Shown: positions 15,574 through 23,070 of the stretch, one piece after another
Numbering within the stretch: position 1 is the first letter of the stretch
Layout: every line of letters begins with the position of its first letter
Origin: an uncultured Candidatus Saccharibacteria bacterium
GTDB lineage: Bacteria; Patescibacteriota; Saccharimonadia; Saccharimonadales; Saccharimonadaceae
DNA: 33,778 bases
Direction of reading: 5' to 3'
Assembly: GCA_946414465.1 (NCBI GenBank)
Contig: CAMKOP010000009.1
Location: 1 to 33,778 of the forward strand
Notes under the pieces: generated by a model
Told to the model about the DNA's origin: nothing
Databases searched by the model: none
Seen by the model: the letters and a program-made list of their open reading frames with translations, nothing else
Program-made: the position numbers and the translations under genes

Positions 15574-15650
15574 GGGGGTATAGCTCAGCTGGTCAGAGCA
15601 TGCGTCTTATACACGCAGTGTCCTTGGTTCGAGTCCAAGTACCCCCACCA
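15574..15650 (+). tRNA. tRNA-Ile (anticodon UAU)
   Basis: A 77-nt cloverleaf: acceptor GGGGGTA/TACCCCC, discriminator A, encoded CCA, anticodon stem TGCGT/ACGCA with loop CTTATAC (TAT), and T arm CTTGG-TTCGAGT-CCAAG. It would read AUA directly, without the lysidine-modified CAU tRNA that most bacteria use. Confidence 0.9.
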
Positions 15651-15691
15651 TAGAAATCAAAAAGACCTTCAGGTCTTTTTTTGATTTCTAT
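15651..15691 (+). terminator. Terminator directly after tRNA-Ile
   Basis: A long hairpin (about 17 bp, two-base bulge) with TTCA loop and a run of seven T, beginning immediately after CCA. Element B therefore lies beyond a terminator, unlike element A. Confidence 0.85.
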
Positions 15692-15694
15692 AAT

Positions 15695-15830
15695 CGGTGC
15701 TTGGACGAGAACCAAAGGTTCGCCCTTTCAAGGAAACGAGTAAATTAGAAGAGCTTGCTCTTCTAATTTCGAGTGACGCAGAAAGGAAGACTTTTGCCTC
15801 GGCAAAAGTCTAGTCCAAGTACCCCCACCA
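15695..15830 (+). repeat. Structured element ending in a copy of the tRNA-Ile tail (copy B)
   Basis: Positions 15812-15830 repeat exactly the last 19 nt of tRNA-Ile including CCA (15632-15650). The left end (around 15700-15720) holds an altered copy of the T-arm sequence. Inside are an outer helix CCTTTC/GAAAGG (15724-15729 with 15781-15786), conserved flanks CGAG-T-AAAT and ATTTCGAG-TG-ACGCAG, a 12-bp inner hairpin with loop CTTG (15742-15769), and GACTTTTGC/GCAAAAGTC with loop CTCG (15789-15810) immediately before the tail copy. The plan is that of copy A at 11906-12026. Outer and inner helices differ in sequence but pair perfectly, while the internal-loop bases are kept. Confidence 0.85.
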
Positions 15831-15997
15831 AACGGTTTATGAAATAATTTTCAACTATTTCGCAATCTATAAATGCCTGTTAAATCCCTCGCAAAAATAG
15901 AGGGCTATTTTTATGCCATTTTTACGGCAAAAACCCGCCAAAAACCGCAACCTACCTCTATAATTTCAGCTGTTAAATCCTCAATAAATCGCAAATC
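15831..15997. other. Non-coding A+T-rich stretch after element B
   Basis: I see no gene here. It contains a weak hairpin CCCTC/GAGGG (15886-15890 with 15900-15904) followed by CTATTTTTA, which may be a terminator, a GCC/GGC-flanked A/T stretch at about 15915-15930, and a 10-nt direct repeat TGTTAAATCC at 15878-15887 and 15971-15980. It probably holds the 3' end signals of the minus-strand gene at 15998. Confidence 0.5.
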
Positions 15998-16489
15998 TCA
16001 ATTTTTGTTTGGGTTAGGAAGATTGTATTTCAAAATCCATCTACGATATTGAAATATAGCACAGTATGCTGGTAAGAATAATACGAATGAAACAATACTA
16101 TATCTTACGACGGCCGTGATTGTATCTATTTTTGTACAAGTATCAAAACAAGCTTTTATTGGATAGCCAGCTAACCCAAACTCAATAGCTAAACATACCG
16201 CTATGCATACGATATGGATAACTACCAATATTAAATATGGCAAAAACAAATTTCCCCTTTTTACCCGATTATAATTATATTTGGCTAGAACTATACCAAA
16301 ACTATATGCCAAAAACAATTCTACAATTGCGAGTGGTGCAAGATAAATAGCGACGAGTAATTGAACACCCGCAAATAATGTATTTGGTACATAGATAAGT
16401 AAAATGATTATAAAAAAGATACTGCTAATGACATTAGGCCTGCTTATTGCCCTTTTCGGTATGTTATTTTGTATTTGTTTAGGTTCCAT
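15998..16489 (-). CDS. Small four-helix membrane protein, unknown function
   Basis: A 163-aa protein with a polar N-terminus (MEPKQIQNNIPKRAI) and four hydrophobic helices (about 20-45, 48-70, 82-105, 125-148), ending in a basic tail. No family is recognisable. TATAAT (16496-16501, in TGTTATAAT) ends 6 nt before the ATG, so it is probably leaderless. It lies between tRNA-Ile element B and a tRNA-tail-like remnant near 16570, in an A+T-rich stretch that also holds the HD protein, so it may be part of an acquired patch. Confidence 0.7.
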   Translation of the reverse strand: MEPKQIQNNIPKRAISRPNVISSIFFIIILLIYVPNTLFAGVQLLVAIYLAPLAIVELFLAYSFGIVLAKYNYNRVKRGNLFLPYLILVVIHIVCIAVCLAIEFGLAGYPIKACFDTCTKIDTITAVVRYSIVSFVLFLPAYCAIFQYRRWILKYNLPNPNKN

Positions 16490-16551
16490 ATGATTATTAT
16501 AACATCAACCCACAACTATTTTGTAAGTTTTCACTGTATTCTGTTAAAACC

Positions 16552-16598
16552 TGGTGAATTGAGCCCCACCAATAAATAATCCCTTCAGGGATTTATTT
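16552..16598 (+). other. tRNA-tail-like remnant followed by a terminator hairpin
   Basis: The sequence GAGCCCCACCA (16561-16571) resembles a tRNA 3' end with CCA and is followed at once by a hairpin ATCCC/GGGAT with TTCA loop and A/T-rich flanks ending in TTTATTTTATT, as after real tRNAs here. No cloverleaf can be drawn upstream. The nine bases CCCCACCAA also occur at the end of element B (15823-15831). It could be a decayed tRNA or the far boundary of an insertion at tRNA-Ile. Confidence 0.4.
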
Positions 16599-16769
16599 TA
16601 TTGTTAATAGGCGCTTACACGTTTTAAAGAATTATCCCCACCCAATTCGCTATATAACCTATTAATACCTATTCAATCCACTTCCAAAGCATAATTGCAT
16701 CTAAGAATAGTACTAAACCAAAGCCTTATAGACATATTGCACTGAATAACCTTGTGTTATAATCTAATC

Positions 16770-18389
16770 ATGAGCGAAAAGTACCCAACCCGTAGAGATA
16801 TAATGGCTGAGCAAATCGAACAAAGCCAAAACCACCAAGCCATGCAAACTTTACAGAATTTAGGTATATGTAAAAAAGTTAAAGACTTAGAATTATATCA
16901 TGGACGTGCTGGGAACGAAAGCAAATGGAAAGTCGACCCTAGTTTCAATAATTCTGACAACAACACAGGCAATTATAATGTCAATAAAGTAGCCGCATTA
17001 AGTACTTCTGATGATTATTCTATAGCCAAAGAGTTTGCAGAAGCAAGATCCTATTATGGTGGTACCCCAGAGATCAATAGAATAATATCTAACGACCCTG
17101 ATGCAATGGTTGTTTGTTCTGACATAAATAATCTTAGTAAACAAGACAGAAAAAAAGCAAACGAAGCAATTTCCCAACTCTGTCCTTCAATTATGGCTGG
17201 AGCTCCGATAGATTTTATTAATAGAAATGATCTTAGCCAAACCAAACCACGAGATTTTCTCAACGATAAATTTGGTCTAATGTTTAAAGAAGATATTCCT
17301 AGAGTGGCTCAAAAAACAGGTTTAGATCAAAACCTAATAGTTCATGTTGGATCGGCCATAAACACGCAACTATTATTAAAAAACGGATATTTTAATAAGC
17401 TTTGCAATGCTTTTCTAGATAACAGACGCTCCATAGAAGTTTTTTTAAATGACAACGAGCTACAAAAACAAACTCAATCCATACCAATAAACCATGAGTT
17501 TTTAGCCAACTTCTTTAGATCTAGCCATATCATTGGTGCATTACTACCAGTTAACTCTGTAACAGTAGGGAAAACCATTAACAACTACCTGATATTTGAT
17601 TTAGCAAAGATTAATACGCCTGAAAGAATCGAACATCTAGAACATAAAAGAAATCAATTTTTTGGCAAAATCGCATTAAAGATGAGTGAAAATAGTATTA
17701 ATAATAATAGTAATTTATTGCAGTCATTAAATACAAATCTATACATTCAGCCCCAAGAAATTATAGAAATTTCAAAACAAACCCCAGGTTTTGAAGAAAT
17801 TTTTGAAGCAGACTGCGGAAACTGGGAAGAGTTTAAACTCGGTGAGCACACTGAAACCACCTTAAGACTATTTGATGATAATTACGCTGACATCATGCCA
17901 GCCTCTACCTTGCCAATTATACGCCTAGCACTCTTAGTCCACGATATAGGAAAACCGGAAGCCGTAAAAAGGCATGACAAAGCAAACCAAAGAAAGTATA
18001 ACGTAGAATATGCAAATAAATTTATGAAGCTTAATGATATAGACGATGCGACACGACATCTTATCACTTCAATGATTGGAGAAGGCTTGGGAATAACTTC
18101 AGAATTAATTATGGATCGTGGTAATGTGGCAATCAAATGGAGACTATATTATTTTTGTGAAAAAATTGCAAAAGAATACTTTAATACAGACCAAATAGAT
18201 AAAGACACAATAAACGGTTTTATAAATATACTCACAGTATTACAAACTTGTGATAGCGCAGCATATACCACTATGGCTGTAACAAGGGCCAGCGATAACA
18301 CGAGATACCGAAATCACGGTTCATTTAATTCCTCATTTGATCCATTTAAAGGATTCACAGGAAAACGTGCCCGTCTGAAACAATTATAA
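16770..18389 (+). CDS. HD-domain protein with ADP-ribosyltransferase-like N-terminus (possible effector or toxin)
   Basis: A 539-aa soluble protein. The C-terminal part carries an HD-phosphohydrolase set: His in LGEHTE (about 359), LVHDIGKPE (about 389-397) and Asp in TCDSAAYT (about 494), the metal-binding pattern of HD domains and closest in feel to those of CCA-adding enzymes. The N-terminal part shows ELYHGRAG (about 41-48) and ALSTSDDYSIAKEFAEA (about 76-92), reminiscent of the aromatic-His-Gly and STS segments of ADP-ribosyltransferase folds; this is a weak match and a catalytic Glu was not located. Third codon positions are visibly richer in A/T than in neighbours such as aspS, suggesting transfer. 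The Met at 16770 follows TATAAT (16758-16763) by 6 nt. Confidence 0.7.
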   Translation: MSEKYPTRRDIMAEQIEQSQNHQAMQTLQNLGICKKVKDLELYHGRAGNESKWKVDPSFNNSDNNTGNYNVNKVAALSTSDDYSIAKEFAEARSYYGGTPEINRIISNDPDAMVVCSDINNLSKQDRKKANEAISQLCPSIMAGAPIDFINRNDLSQTKPRDFLNDKFGLMFKEDIPRVAQKTGLDQNLIVHVGSAINTQLLLKNGYFNKLCNAFLDNRRSIEVFLNDNELQKQTQSIPINHEFLANFFRSSHIIGALLPVNSVTVGKTINNYLIFDLAKINTPERIEHLEHKRNQFFGKIALKMSENSINNNSNLLQSLNTNLYIQPQEIIEISKQTPGFEEIFEADCGNWEEFKLGEHTETTLRLFDDNYADIMPASTLPIIRLALLVHDIGKPEAVKRHDKANQRKYNVEYANKFMKLNDIDDATRHLITSMIGEGLGITSELIMDRGNVAIKWRLYYFCEKIAKEYFNTDQIDKDTINGFINILTVLQTCDSAAYTTMAVTRASDNTRYRNHGSFNSSFDPFKGFTGKRARLKQL

Positions 18390-18417
18390 TAAAGTAATTA
18401 AAAAGCATTTGCAACAA

Positions 18418-18449
18418 AAAGCTCGCCATCTTTCAAGATAGCGAGCTTT
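18418..18449. terminator. Bidirectional terminator between convergent genes
   Basis: AAAGCTCGC-C-ATCT pairs with AGAT-A-GCGAGCTTT (one mismatch) around a TTCA loop, with A-rich and T-rich flanks on the two sides. It serves the HD-protein gene and the convergent 67-aa gene. Confidence 0.9.
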
Positions 18450-18462
18450 AACAAAAAAATTA

Positions 18463-18666
18463 TTATTTCTTCTTTAGAGTCAAGAAACCATTGCGTGGAT
18501 TCTCAACAACCATACGATCTGCTGGCAAATCGCATGGAGTACCCTTGCCACCATTCTCTTGCTTAGTAAAGAAATAAATAGTTTGAGGCTTGCCACCACG
18601 AAGAGTAACTTCAGATTTATGTAGGTAATATTTCACACCTTTACCATTGGTATGTTCGTAAGCCAT
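18463..18666 (-). CDS. Small protein, 67 aa, unknown function
   Basis: A basic 67-aa soluble protein with two cysteine-free beta-like halves: GVKYYLHKSEVTLRGG and TIYFFTKQENGGKG, then a segment PCDLPADRMVVENPRNGFLTL. Such short proteins are frequent in Saccharibacteria, but I cannot name a function. It has a strong AAGGAGG Shine-Dalgarno site 8 nt before the ATG and is monocistronic, bounded by the 18418-18449 terminator, so it is likely well expressed, like the SD-led 71-aa gene at 7075. Confidence 0.78.
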   Translation of the reverse strand: MAYEHTNGKGVKYYLHKSEVTLRGGKPQTIYFFTKQENGGKGTPCDLPADRMVVENPRNGFLTLKKK

Positions 18667-18762
18667 TTAGCTTTCCTCCTTAAGTTAATATATTCTTATC
18701 TTATGACCCTTGAGGACAAATGTCAAGAGGTTTTTTTGTTTTTTCTCATTATCTATCCATAA

Positions 18763-19437
18763 TTACAAAAATAACAGGGATAAGCGTAATATCATCCAAA
18801 TAAACGCTCTGATAATTATTACAACAATAATAACCAAAGTAATCAAAATCATCCACCCAGTTAAACTAGGCGCCCAAATTGGCGAAGCAAAGTTCTTACG
18901 GTATAATTCCGTAGACGGTAAGCTTGCCACAATACTATTCGACAACTCATCCGCTGCAGGATACTTCTGGATTTCGCTCATCATACAATTAATAAAATTT
19001 GGATTATCCCAAGTCCAACCATTTGCAATCGCCTGAGCTCGACACACCTCCGAAGCTGCCGCGTATATATTACCGTTCGGATTCCCGTCTACAGCCACAT
19101 TTTTCTCGGCTTCCTCAAGTGCCGCATTAGCCGCCCGAATGTATTGATGTTCAAGATAAAACGGCCCTGTTCCAAAAATCACTCTCTGTTCCCCATTATC
19201 ATCAACCACATTAATCACAATATTTGAAAAAACAAATTTTTTTAACTCCTCTAATTTCTGTGCGACCACCTCATCATTGTTCTCCTCATCTGCAGCGAGC
19301 ACTGCATCTCGCATTTCCGTCATTCGCACATGGTCCATTCTGAGAAGTGTCGCATCAACAAAAAGCAATGGTATCAAAATCACCAGTAGCTGCCAAGTCT
19401 TAACCTTATGGAACTTGATACGCCCACGCTTTTTCAT
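18763..19437 (-). CDS. Bitopic membrane protein with extracytoplasmic middle domain
   Basis: A 224-aa protein with a basic N-terminus, one membrane helix (about 15-35), a polar extracytoplasmic region (about 38-185) with two cysteines (SEVCRAQ and FINCMM, a possible disulfide), and a C-terminal hydrophobic region (about 190-222) of one long or two short helices. No family is recognised. TATAAT (19445-19450, in TGTTATAAT) ends 7 nt before the Met at 19437, which removes eight residues from the longest frame. A cell-envelope role is likely. Confidence 0.72.
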   Translation of the reverse strand: MKKRGRIKFHKVKTWQLLVILIPLLFVDATLLRMDHVRMTEMRDAVLAADEENNDEVVAQKLEELKKFVFSNIVINVVDDNGEQRVIFGTGPFYLEHQYIRAANAALEEAEKNVAVDGNPNGNIYAAASEVCRAQAIANGWTWDNPNFINCMMSEIQKYPAADELSNSIVASLPSTELYRKNFASPIWAPSLTGWMILITLVIIVVIIIRAFIWMILRLSLLFL

Positions 19438-19468
19438 ACTATGAATTATAACATGAAACACTTTATGC

Positions 19469-19497
19469 TTGCACGTTTCTATAATGTTTGCTAGAAT
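19469..19497 (+). promoter_or_regulatory. Promoter of the 52-aa basic protein
   Basis: TTGCAC (19469-19474) and TAGAAT (19492-19497) are separated by 17 bp. The predicted start near 19504 gives a leader of about 30 nt before the ATG at 19533. Confidence 0.6.
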
Positions 19498-19532
19498 AAT
19501 TCCTATCGCTCATTTATTTCCCAATAGACTTT

Positions 19533-19691
19533 ATGGCTAAAAAGTCTCTCGCGAGGTGGGCCGGTCGACGAGCGAAAATAGTTAAGGAGAAAACTAGATA
19601 CATGCGTATCAAACGGCCAAAACGCAGAAGTAGTGGACGAAAGGAAGCAAAAATCGCTCCTGCGCCATGGCAAGAGTTCATCGAGATTTAA
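19533..19691 (+). CDS. Very basic 52-aa protein
   Basis: This frame is short but well bounded: a promoter with 17-bp spacing upstream and a terminator 6 nt after the stop. The product is extremely basic (about 18 Lys/Arg in 52), beginning MAKKSLARWAGRRAKIVKE and with a centre RIKRPKRRSSGRK, which fits an RNA-binding or ribosome-associated peptide. An internal in-frame ATG at 19602, preceded by AAGGAG 12 nt upstream, would give a 29-aa form. I cannot name the family. Confidence 0.6.
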   Translation: MAKKSLARWAGRRAKIVKEKTRYMRIKRPKRRSSGRKEAKIAPAPWQEFIEI

Positions 19692-19696
19692 TCTCG

Positions 19697-19724
19697 AAAT
19701 TCCCCTCTGTAAAGAGGGGAATTT
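19697..19724. terminator. Bidirectional terminator
   Basis: AAATTCCCCTCT pairs perfectly with AGAGGGGAATTT around GTAA, followed by TATTTATTT. It serves the 52-aa gene and the convergent DsbA-like gene. Confidence 0.9.
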
Positions 19725-19727
19725 TAT

Positions 19728-20486
19728 TTATTTAGAGGCCTTCGCTTCTGCAATATCCTTTAGCAGTTTCACAAAATCATCACCGCTTCGGCCAGAGTCC
19801 CAAGTAATCGTCTTGCCATTTACCTCAACACTTCCAGCCTCGCTCCAGTTAATATTTTGTCCATCTACAAAGAAAGCCGGAGTTGACTCAACATTCACCC
19901 TTTTACCAATCCCCATATCAAAACTAATCTTCTTTGACACCATTTCGCTCGCTAAATCCTGATTAAACTTATCCAAATCACCTTTTCCATCTGATACTTC
20001 AGTAAAGTACTTATCAAACAAAGCCGTTCTTTCAGAAGATGAAGTATCTTGCCATTCTGCCTGTTCTGCAAACAATTTATCTGCATAAGGTTTCCAATAG
20101 CCTTGAAGCCCTGCTGCCTCCGCTGCCGAAGCTGCCGCAGTACCATTCTTGTGATAAGGCAACAAAAAACTCCTATATACAACCGCTAGTTTACCACCCG
20201 CCTCTTCAACAGCCTTATTAACTTTGGTGTTTATTGAAGCACATCCAGGACACTGATAATCTGCATATTCAAAAATCAACGTAGGAGCATTTTCGTCTCC
20301 TTTCACATGATCTCCAATATTACCATTATTCTTATCTGGTGCAATTACCGAATAAAAGTCATAATCTTTAAAATCCGTAGCATTGTTATTACCATCAATT
20401 ACTAAGTATGCCCCTATACCAATCAATGCTACAATCGCAATACAGATAATCACTGAGACTACAGAAAAACCCTTTAACTTTTTCAT
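19728..20486 (-). CDS. Membrane-anchored DsbA-like thiol-disulfide oxidoreductase
   Basis: A 252-aa protein of the thioredoxin-fold DsbA family. An N-terminal helix (about 7-30) anchors it with the fold outside. The redox motif is CPGC (Cys79-Cys82, after FEYADYQ) and the cis-Pro loop is STPAFFVDG. The middle contains the helical insert of DsbA proteins. It should form disulfides in exported proteins, of which this window has several with paired cysteines. The N-terminus MKKLKGFSVVSVIICIA looks like a prepilin but lacks Glu at +5. An extended -10 lies about 35 nt upstream and AAAGGGAG precedes the ATG, so this gene is SD-led. Confidence 0.88.
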   Translation of the reverse strand: MKKLKGFSVVSVIICIAIVALIGIGAYLVIDGNNNATDFKDYDFYSVIAPDKNNGNIGDHVKGDENAPTLIFEYADYQCPGCASINTKVNKAVEEAGGKLAVVYRSFLLPYHKNGTAAASAAEAAGLQGYWKPYADKLFAEQAEWQDTSSSERTALFDKYFTEVSDGKGDLDKFNQDLASEMVSKKISFDMGIGKRVNVESTPAFFVDGQNINWSEAGSVEVNGKTITWDSGRSGDDFVKLLKDIAEAKASK

Positions 20487-20509
20487 TAATAACTCCCTTT
20501 AAATAATGA

Positions 20510-20522
20510 TATAATTATTATA
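20510..20522. promoter_or_regulatory. Back-to-back -10 boxes of the DsbA-like and CBS genes
   Basis: TATAAT on the plus strand (20510-20515) and TATAAT on the minus strand (20517-20522) are one base apart, within a near-palindrome. Both are extended (TGATATAAT); the minus-strand TG overlaps the ATG of the CBS gene. Polymerase cannot occupy both, so the two genes should compete. Confidence 0.75.
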
Positions 20523-20524
20523 TC

Positions 20525-21100
20525 ATGTTCGATACGTTAATGCGAAAATTTGTTAAATGGCTTGATCCTAAATTAGAACGTTTTCGTCCCAAAAAATCAA
20601 CCCCCAAACCAGCCAAATACACTCCCAAATCACTCGAAGAATTCATAGAAGTAATTGGACGCACCTCTCACGATATACTTAGTAGTAAGGATCGCGATCG
20701 TATTGCCGCCATCATGAGTTTCGATGACCGTACCGTCAAAGAATTAATGGTGCCAAAATCCAAAATGGTCTTTGTTAACGCTAAAGATATTCTCGGCCCT
20801 CTCACTCTCGATAAACTTTACAAATCTGGCTTCACTAATTTTCCTGTTCTTGATAATCATGAAAAAGTTAAAGGCATTATCCACACCGAAGCACTCAACG
20901 CACTCGAAATCAAAAAAACCGACCGCGCTGAGAAATACATGGATAAACATGTCACCTATCTTCATCTAAACGATTCATTACAATTTGTAATCGAAGAAAT
21001 AGAACGTACCAATAGTTACTATTATCTCGTCCTCGATGAAAACGATTCTCTTGCCGGATTCTTTACTATACAGATGCTTTTAGACTACTTACTTTCATAA
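20525..21100 (+). CDS. Tandem CBS-domain protein, CorC-like, without membrane domain
   Basis: A 191-aa soluble protein. Residues about 1-60 are basic and proline-rich. Two CBS motifs follow (about 68-130 and 130-190): TVKELMVPKSKMVFV, GFTNFPVLDNHEKVKGI, then MDKHVTYLHLNDSL and YYLVLDENDSLAGFFT. The arrangement resembles the cytosolic part of CorC/TlyC proteins, but the DUF21 membrane domain and the C-terminal CorC_HlyC domain are absent. It probably senses an adenine nucleotide. The ATG lies 9 nt after TATAAT, so the leader is at most a few nt. Its last codons and stop lie inside the left arm of the inverted repeat at 21091-21224. Confidence 0.82.
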   Translation: MFDTLMRKFVKWLDPKLERFRPKKSTPKPAKYTPKSLEEFIEVIGRTSHDILSSKDRDRIAAIMSFDDRTVKELMVPKSKMVFVNAKDILGPLTLDKLYKSGFTNFPVLDNHEKVKGIIHTEALNALEIKKTDRAEKYMDKHVTYLHLNDSLQFVIEEIERTNSYYYLVLDENDSLAGFFTIQMLLDYLLS

Positions 21101-21224
21101 TTCGTTACAGTCGAGGAACATAAAGACAAAATCTTTGATTTTGTCGCCGAAGGGGCGAAGCGATGTGATATAATCGAAGATTATCACATCGCGAAGCTTC
21201 CGAGATGTAACAAATTATGAAAGT
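21091..21224. repeat. 134-bp element with 19-bp terminal inverted repeats and internal hairpins
   Basis: The arms 21091-21109 and 21206-21224 are inverted repeats with 18 of 19 matches. Inside are GACAAAAT/ATTTTGTC with loop CTTTG (21125-21145), CGCC/GGCG (about 21145-21157) and an 11-bp GCGATGTGATA/TATCACATCGC (21160-21170 with 21182-21192). The left arm encodes the end and stop of the CBS gene; the right arm ends 30 nt before aspS. The 12-mer ATGTGATATAAT occurs both inside the element (21163-21174) and in the aspS promoter. It has the shape of a miniature inverted-repeat element, but no target-site duplication is visible. Confidence 0.75.
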
Positions 21225-21253
21225 TGCCTCAAAAATGTGATATAATAACAGAT

Positions 21254-23056
21254 ATGAGAATTTTAGCAAACGATTTACACAATTTTTTGGGCAAAAAAGT
21301 AACTGTCGAAGGTTGGGTCAATTCTCGCCGTGACCATGGCGGCCTCATCTTTATCGACTTAAGAGACCATACCGATATTATTCAATTAGTAATCACCCCA
21401 GATACTAAATCAGCTTTTAAACTCGCTGAATCTGTTCGTGACGAGTATGTTCTCAAAGCAACTGGCACTATGCGCAAGCGCACTCCTGAATTAGTTAATC
21501 CGAATATCAACACTGGCAAAATCGAGCTAGTTGTCGAAGACCTCACTCTCCTCAATAAATCCGAACCTCTTCCAGTTAATACCCACGACGATGGTGCCGA
21601 ATCTTCCGAAGAACTTCGTCTCAAATATCGTTTCCTTGATCTTCGTCGCCCCACTATGCAAAAAATTTTAAAACGCCGCTCCGAGTTTTATCGTTTCATT
21701 CGTAATTATATGTACGATCACGGCTTCACAGAAGTCACTACTCCAATTCTTGCTAATTCCTCACCCGAAGGTGCTCGTGATTTTCTCGTTCCTTCTAGAT
21801 TGCACCCAGGTAAATTCTATGCCCTTCCCCAAGCTCCTCAGCAATTCAAACAACTTCTCATGGTTGGTGGCCTCAATAAATACTTCCAAATCGCCCCATG
21901 CTTCCGCGATGAAGATCCACGTGCTGATAGACTATATGGTGACTTTTATCAGCTTGACTGCGAAATATCCTTCGCTGACGATGGCGAAATTGTTCGTCAA
22001 GAGCTTGAGCCACTGTATATCGACCTTGCCACCAAATTTAGCGACAAAAAACTCGTCTTAAAATCCGAGCCTGCTAAAAAATACCTCATCAAAGGCTCTA
22101 AGATTCCAAGATTACCTTTTGACTTTGCTATGAATACCTATGGCGTTGACAAACCAGATCTTCGTTACGGTATGGAACTTATCGACCTTACCAAAGTATT
22201 CGAAAAAACCGATTTCAAAGTTTTCAAAACCGAATGCGTCAAAGCTATCTGCGTTAAAAACGGCGCCGCTCTTACTCGTCGCGAAATAGACGATTTCACC
22301 GATACCGCCAAAAAACTCGGTGCCGGCGGTCTCGCCTATATCCTCTACACCAAAGAAGGTGCCAAATCCCCAATCCTCAAATTCATGAGCGAATCCGAAA
22401 TCAAAGACGTTAAAAAACTTACAAACGCCCAAGAAGGCGATGCTGTCTTCTTCGGTGCCGACGAGCGCGAAAAAGTCAACAAAGTACTCGGTCAACTTCG
22501 CATCGAATTTGCCAACCATTTTGGCCTCAAAAATCCCAAAGAAGTTGCTTACGCATGGGTCGTCGATTTTCCATTCTACGAATGGGATGACAAAAATAAT
22601 CGCCTAGATTTTGGGCATAACCCATTTAGTATGCCCAAAGGTGGTCTTAAAGCCCTCGAATCCGCAAAAACCGATGAGCAAAAACTCGCTCTCCTTGCCG
22701 ACCAATATGACATGGTAATGAATGGATACGAAGTTTGTTCTGGCGCTGTCCGAAATTACAACCCCGAAATCATGTACAAAGTATTTAACATCCTCGGATA
22801 CAATAACGAATATGTCGAAGCTCGCTTCGGCGGCATGTTGAATGCTTTTAAGTTCGGTGCTCCACCACATGCTGGTTGCGCTCCAGGCCTCGATCGTATT
22901 TTCATGGTTCTAGAAGAAGTCGAAAACATTCGTGACATTGTCGCCTTCCCGAAAAACGGCAACGGCGTCGATCTCATGATGAACTCACCATCCGAAGTTG
23001 ACCAAATCCAACTCGACGAAGCCCACCTCGCCATCATTCCCGAAGACGAAGACTAA
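21254..23056 (+). CDS. aspS: Aspartate--tRNA ligase
   Basis: A 600-aa class II aminoacyl-tRNA synthetase of the bacterial type with the GAD insertion. The N-terminal OB fold binds the anticodon (VTVEGWVNSRRDHGGLIFIDL). Motif 1 surrounds GFTEVTTPILANSSPEGARDF, motif 2 is FQIAPCFRDEDPRADR, and motif 3 is PPHAGCAPGLDRIFMVL. The GAD domain lies at about 280-420. Whether it is discriminating or also charges tRNA-Asn cannot be told here. The Met at 21254 follows TATAAT (21241-21246, in TGATATAAT) by 7 nt, and the longer frame would run through that promoter. A strong terminator follows at 23071. Confidence 0.97.
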   Translation: MRILANDLHNFLGKKVTVEGWVNSRRDHGGLIFIDLRDHTDIIQLVITPDTKSAFKLAESVRDEYVLKATGTMRKRTPELVNPNINTGKIELVVEDLTLLNKSEPLPVNTHDDGAESSEELRLKYRFLDLRRPTMQKILKRRSEFYRFIRNYMYDHGFTEVTTPILANSSPEGARDFLVPSRLHPGKFYALPQAPQQFKQLLMVGGLNKYFQIAPCFRDEDPRADRLYGDFYQLDCEISFADDGEIVRQELEPLYIDLATKFSDKKLVLKSEPAKKYLIKGSKIPRLPFDFAMNTYGVDKPDLRYGMELIDLTKVFEKTDFKVFKTECVKAICVKNGAALTRREIDDFTDTAKKLGAGGLAYILYTKEGAKSPILKFMSESEIKDVKKLTNAQEGDAVFFGADEREKVNKVLGQLRIEFANHFGLKNPKEVAYAWVVDFPFYEWDDKNNRLDFGHNPFSMPKGGLKALESAKTDEQKLALLADQYDMVMNGYEVCSGAVRNYNPEIMYKVFNILGYNNEYVEARFGGMLNAFKFGAPPHAGCAPGLDRIFMVLEEVENIRDIVAFPKNGNGVDLMMNSPSEVDQIQLDEAHLAIIPEDED

Positions 23057-23070
23057 ATAATTAAACAAAA

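Noticed and set aside
16552..16571. Additional tRNA gene ending at GAGCCCCACCA
   Set aside because: No acceptor, anticodon or T arm can be folded upstream; kept only as a weak tail-like remnant.
21224..21253. Upstream start for aspS (and similar longer starts for tpiA, pilB, the nucleotide kinase, pseudopilins and the HD protein)
   Set aside because: The extra residues are encoded by the -10 region and carry promoter-like codons; the family N-termini begin at the internal Met placed 6-7 nt after TATAAT.
22112..23037. Antisense frames within aspS
   Set aside because: aspS is unambiguous over its full length and these frames show no independent support.
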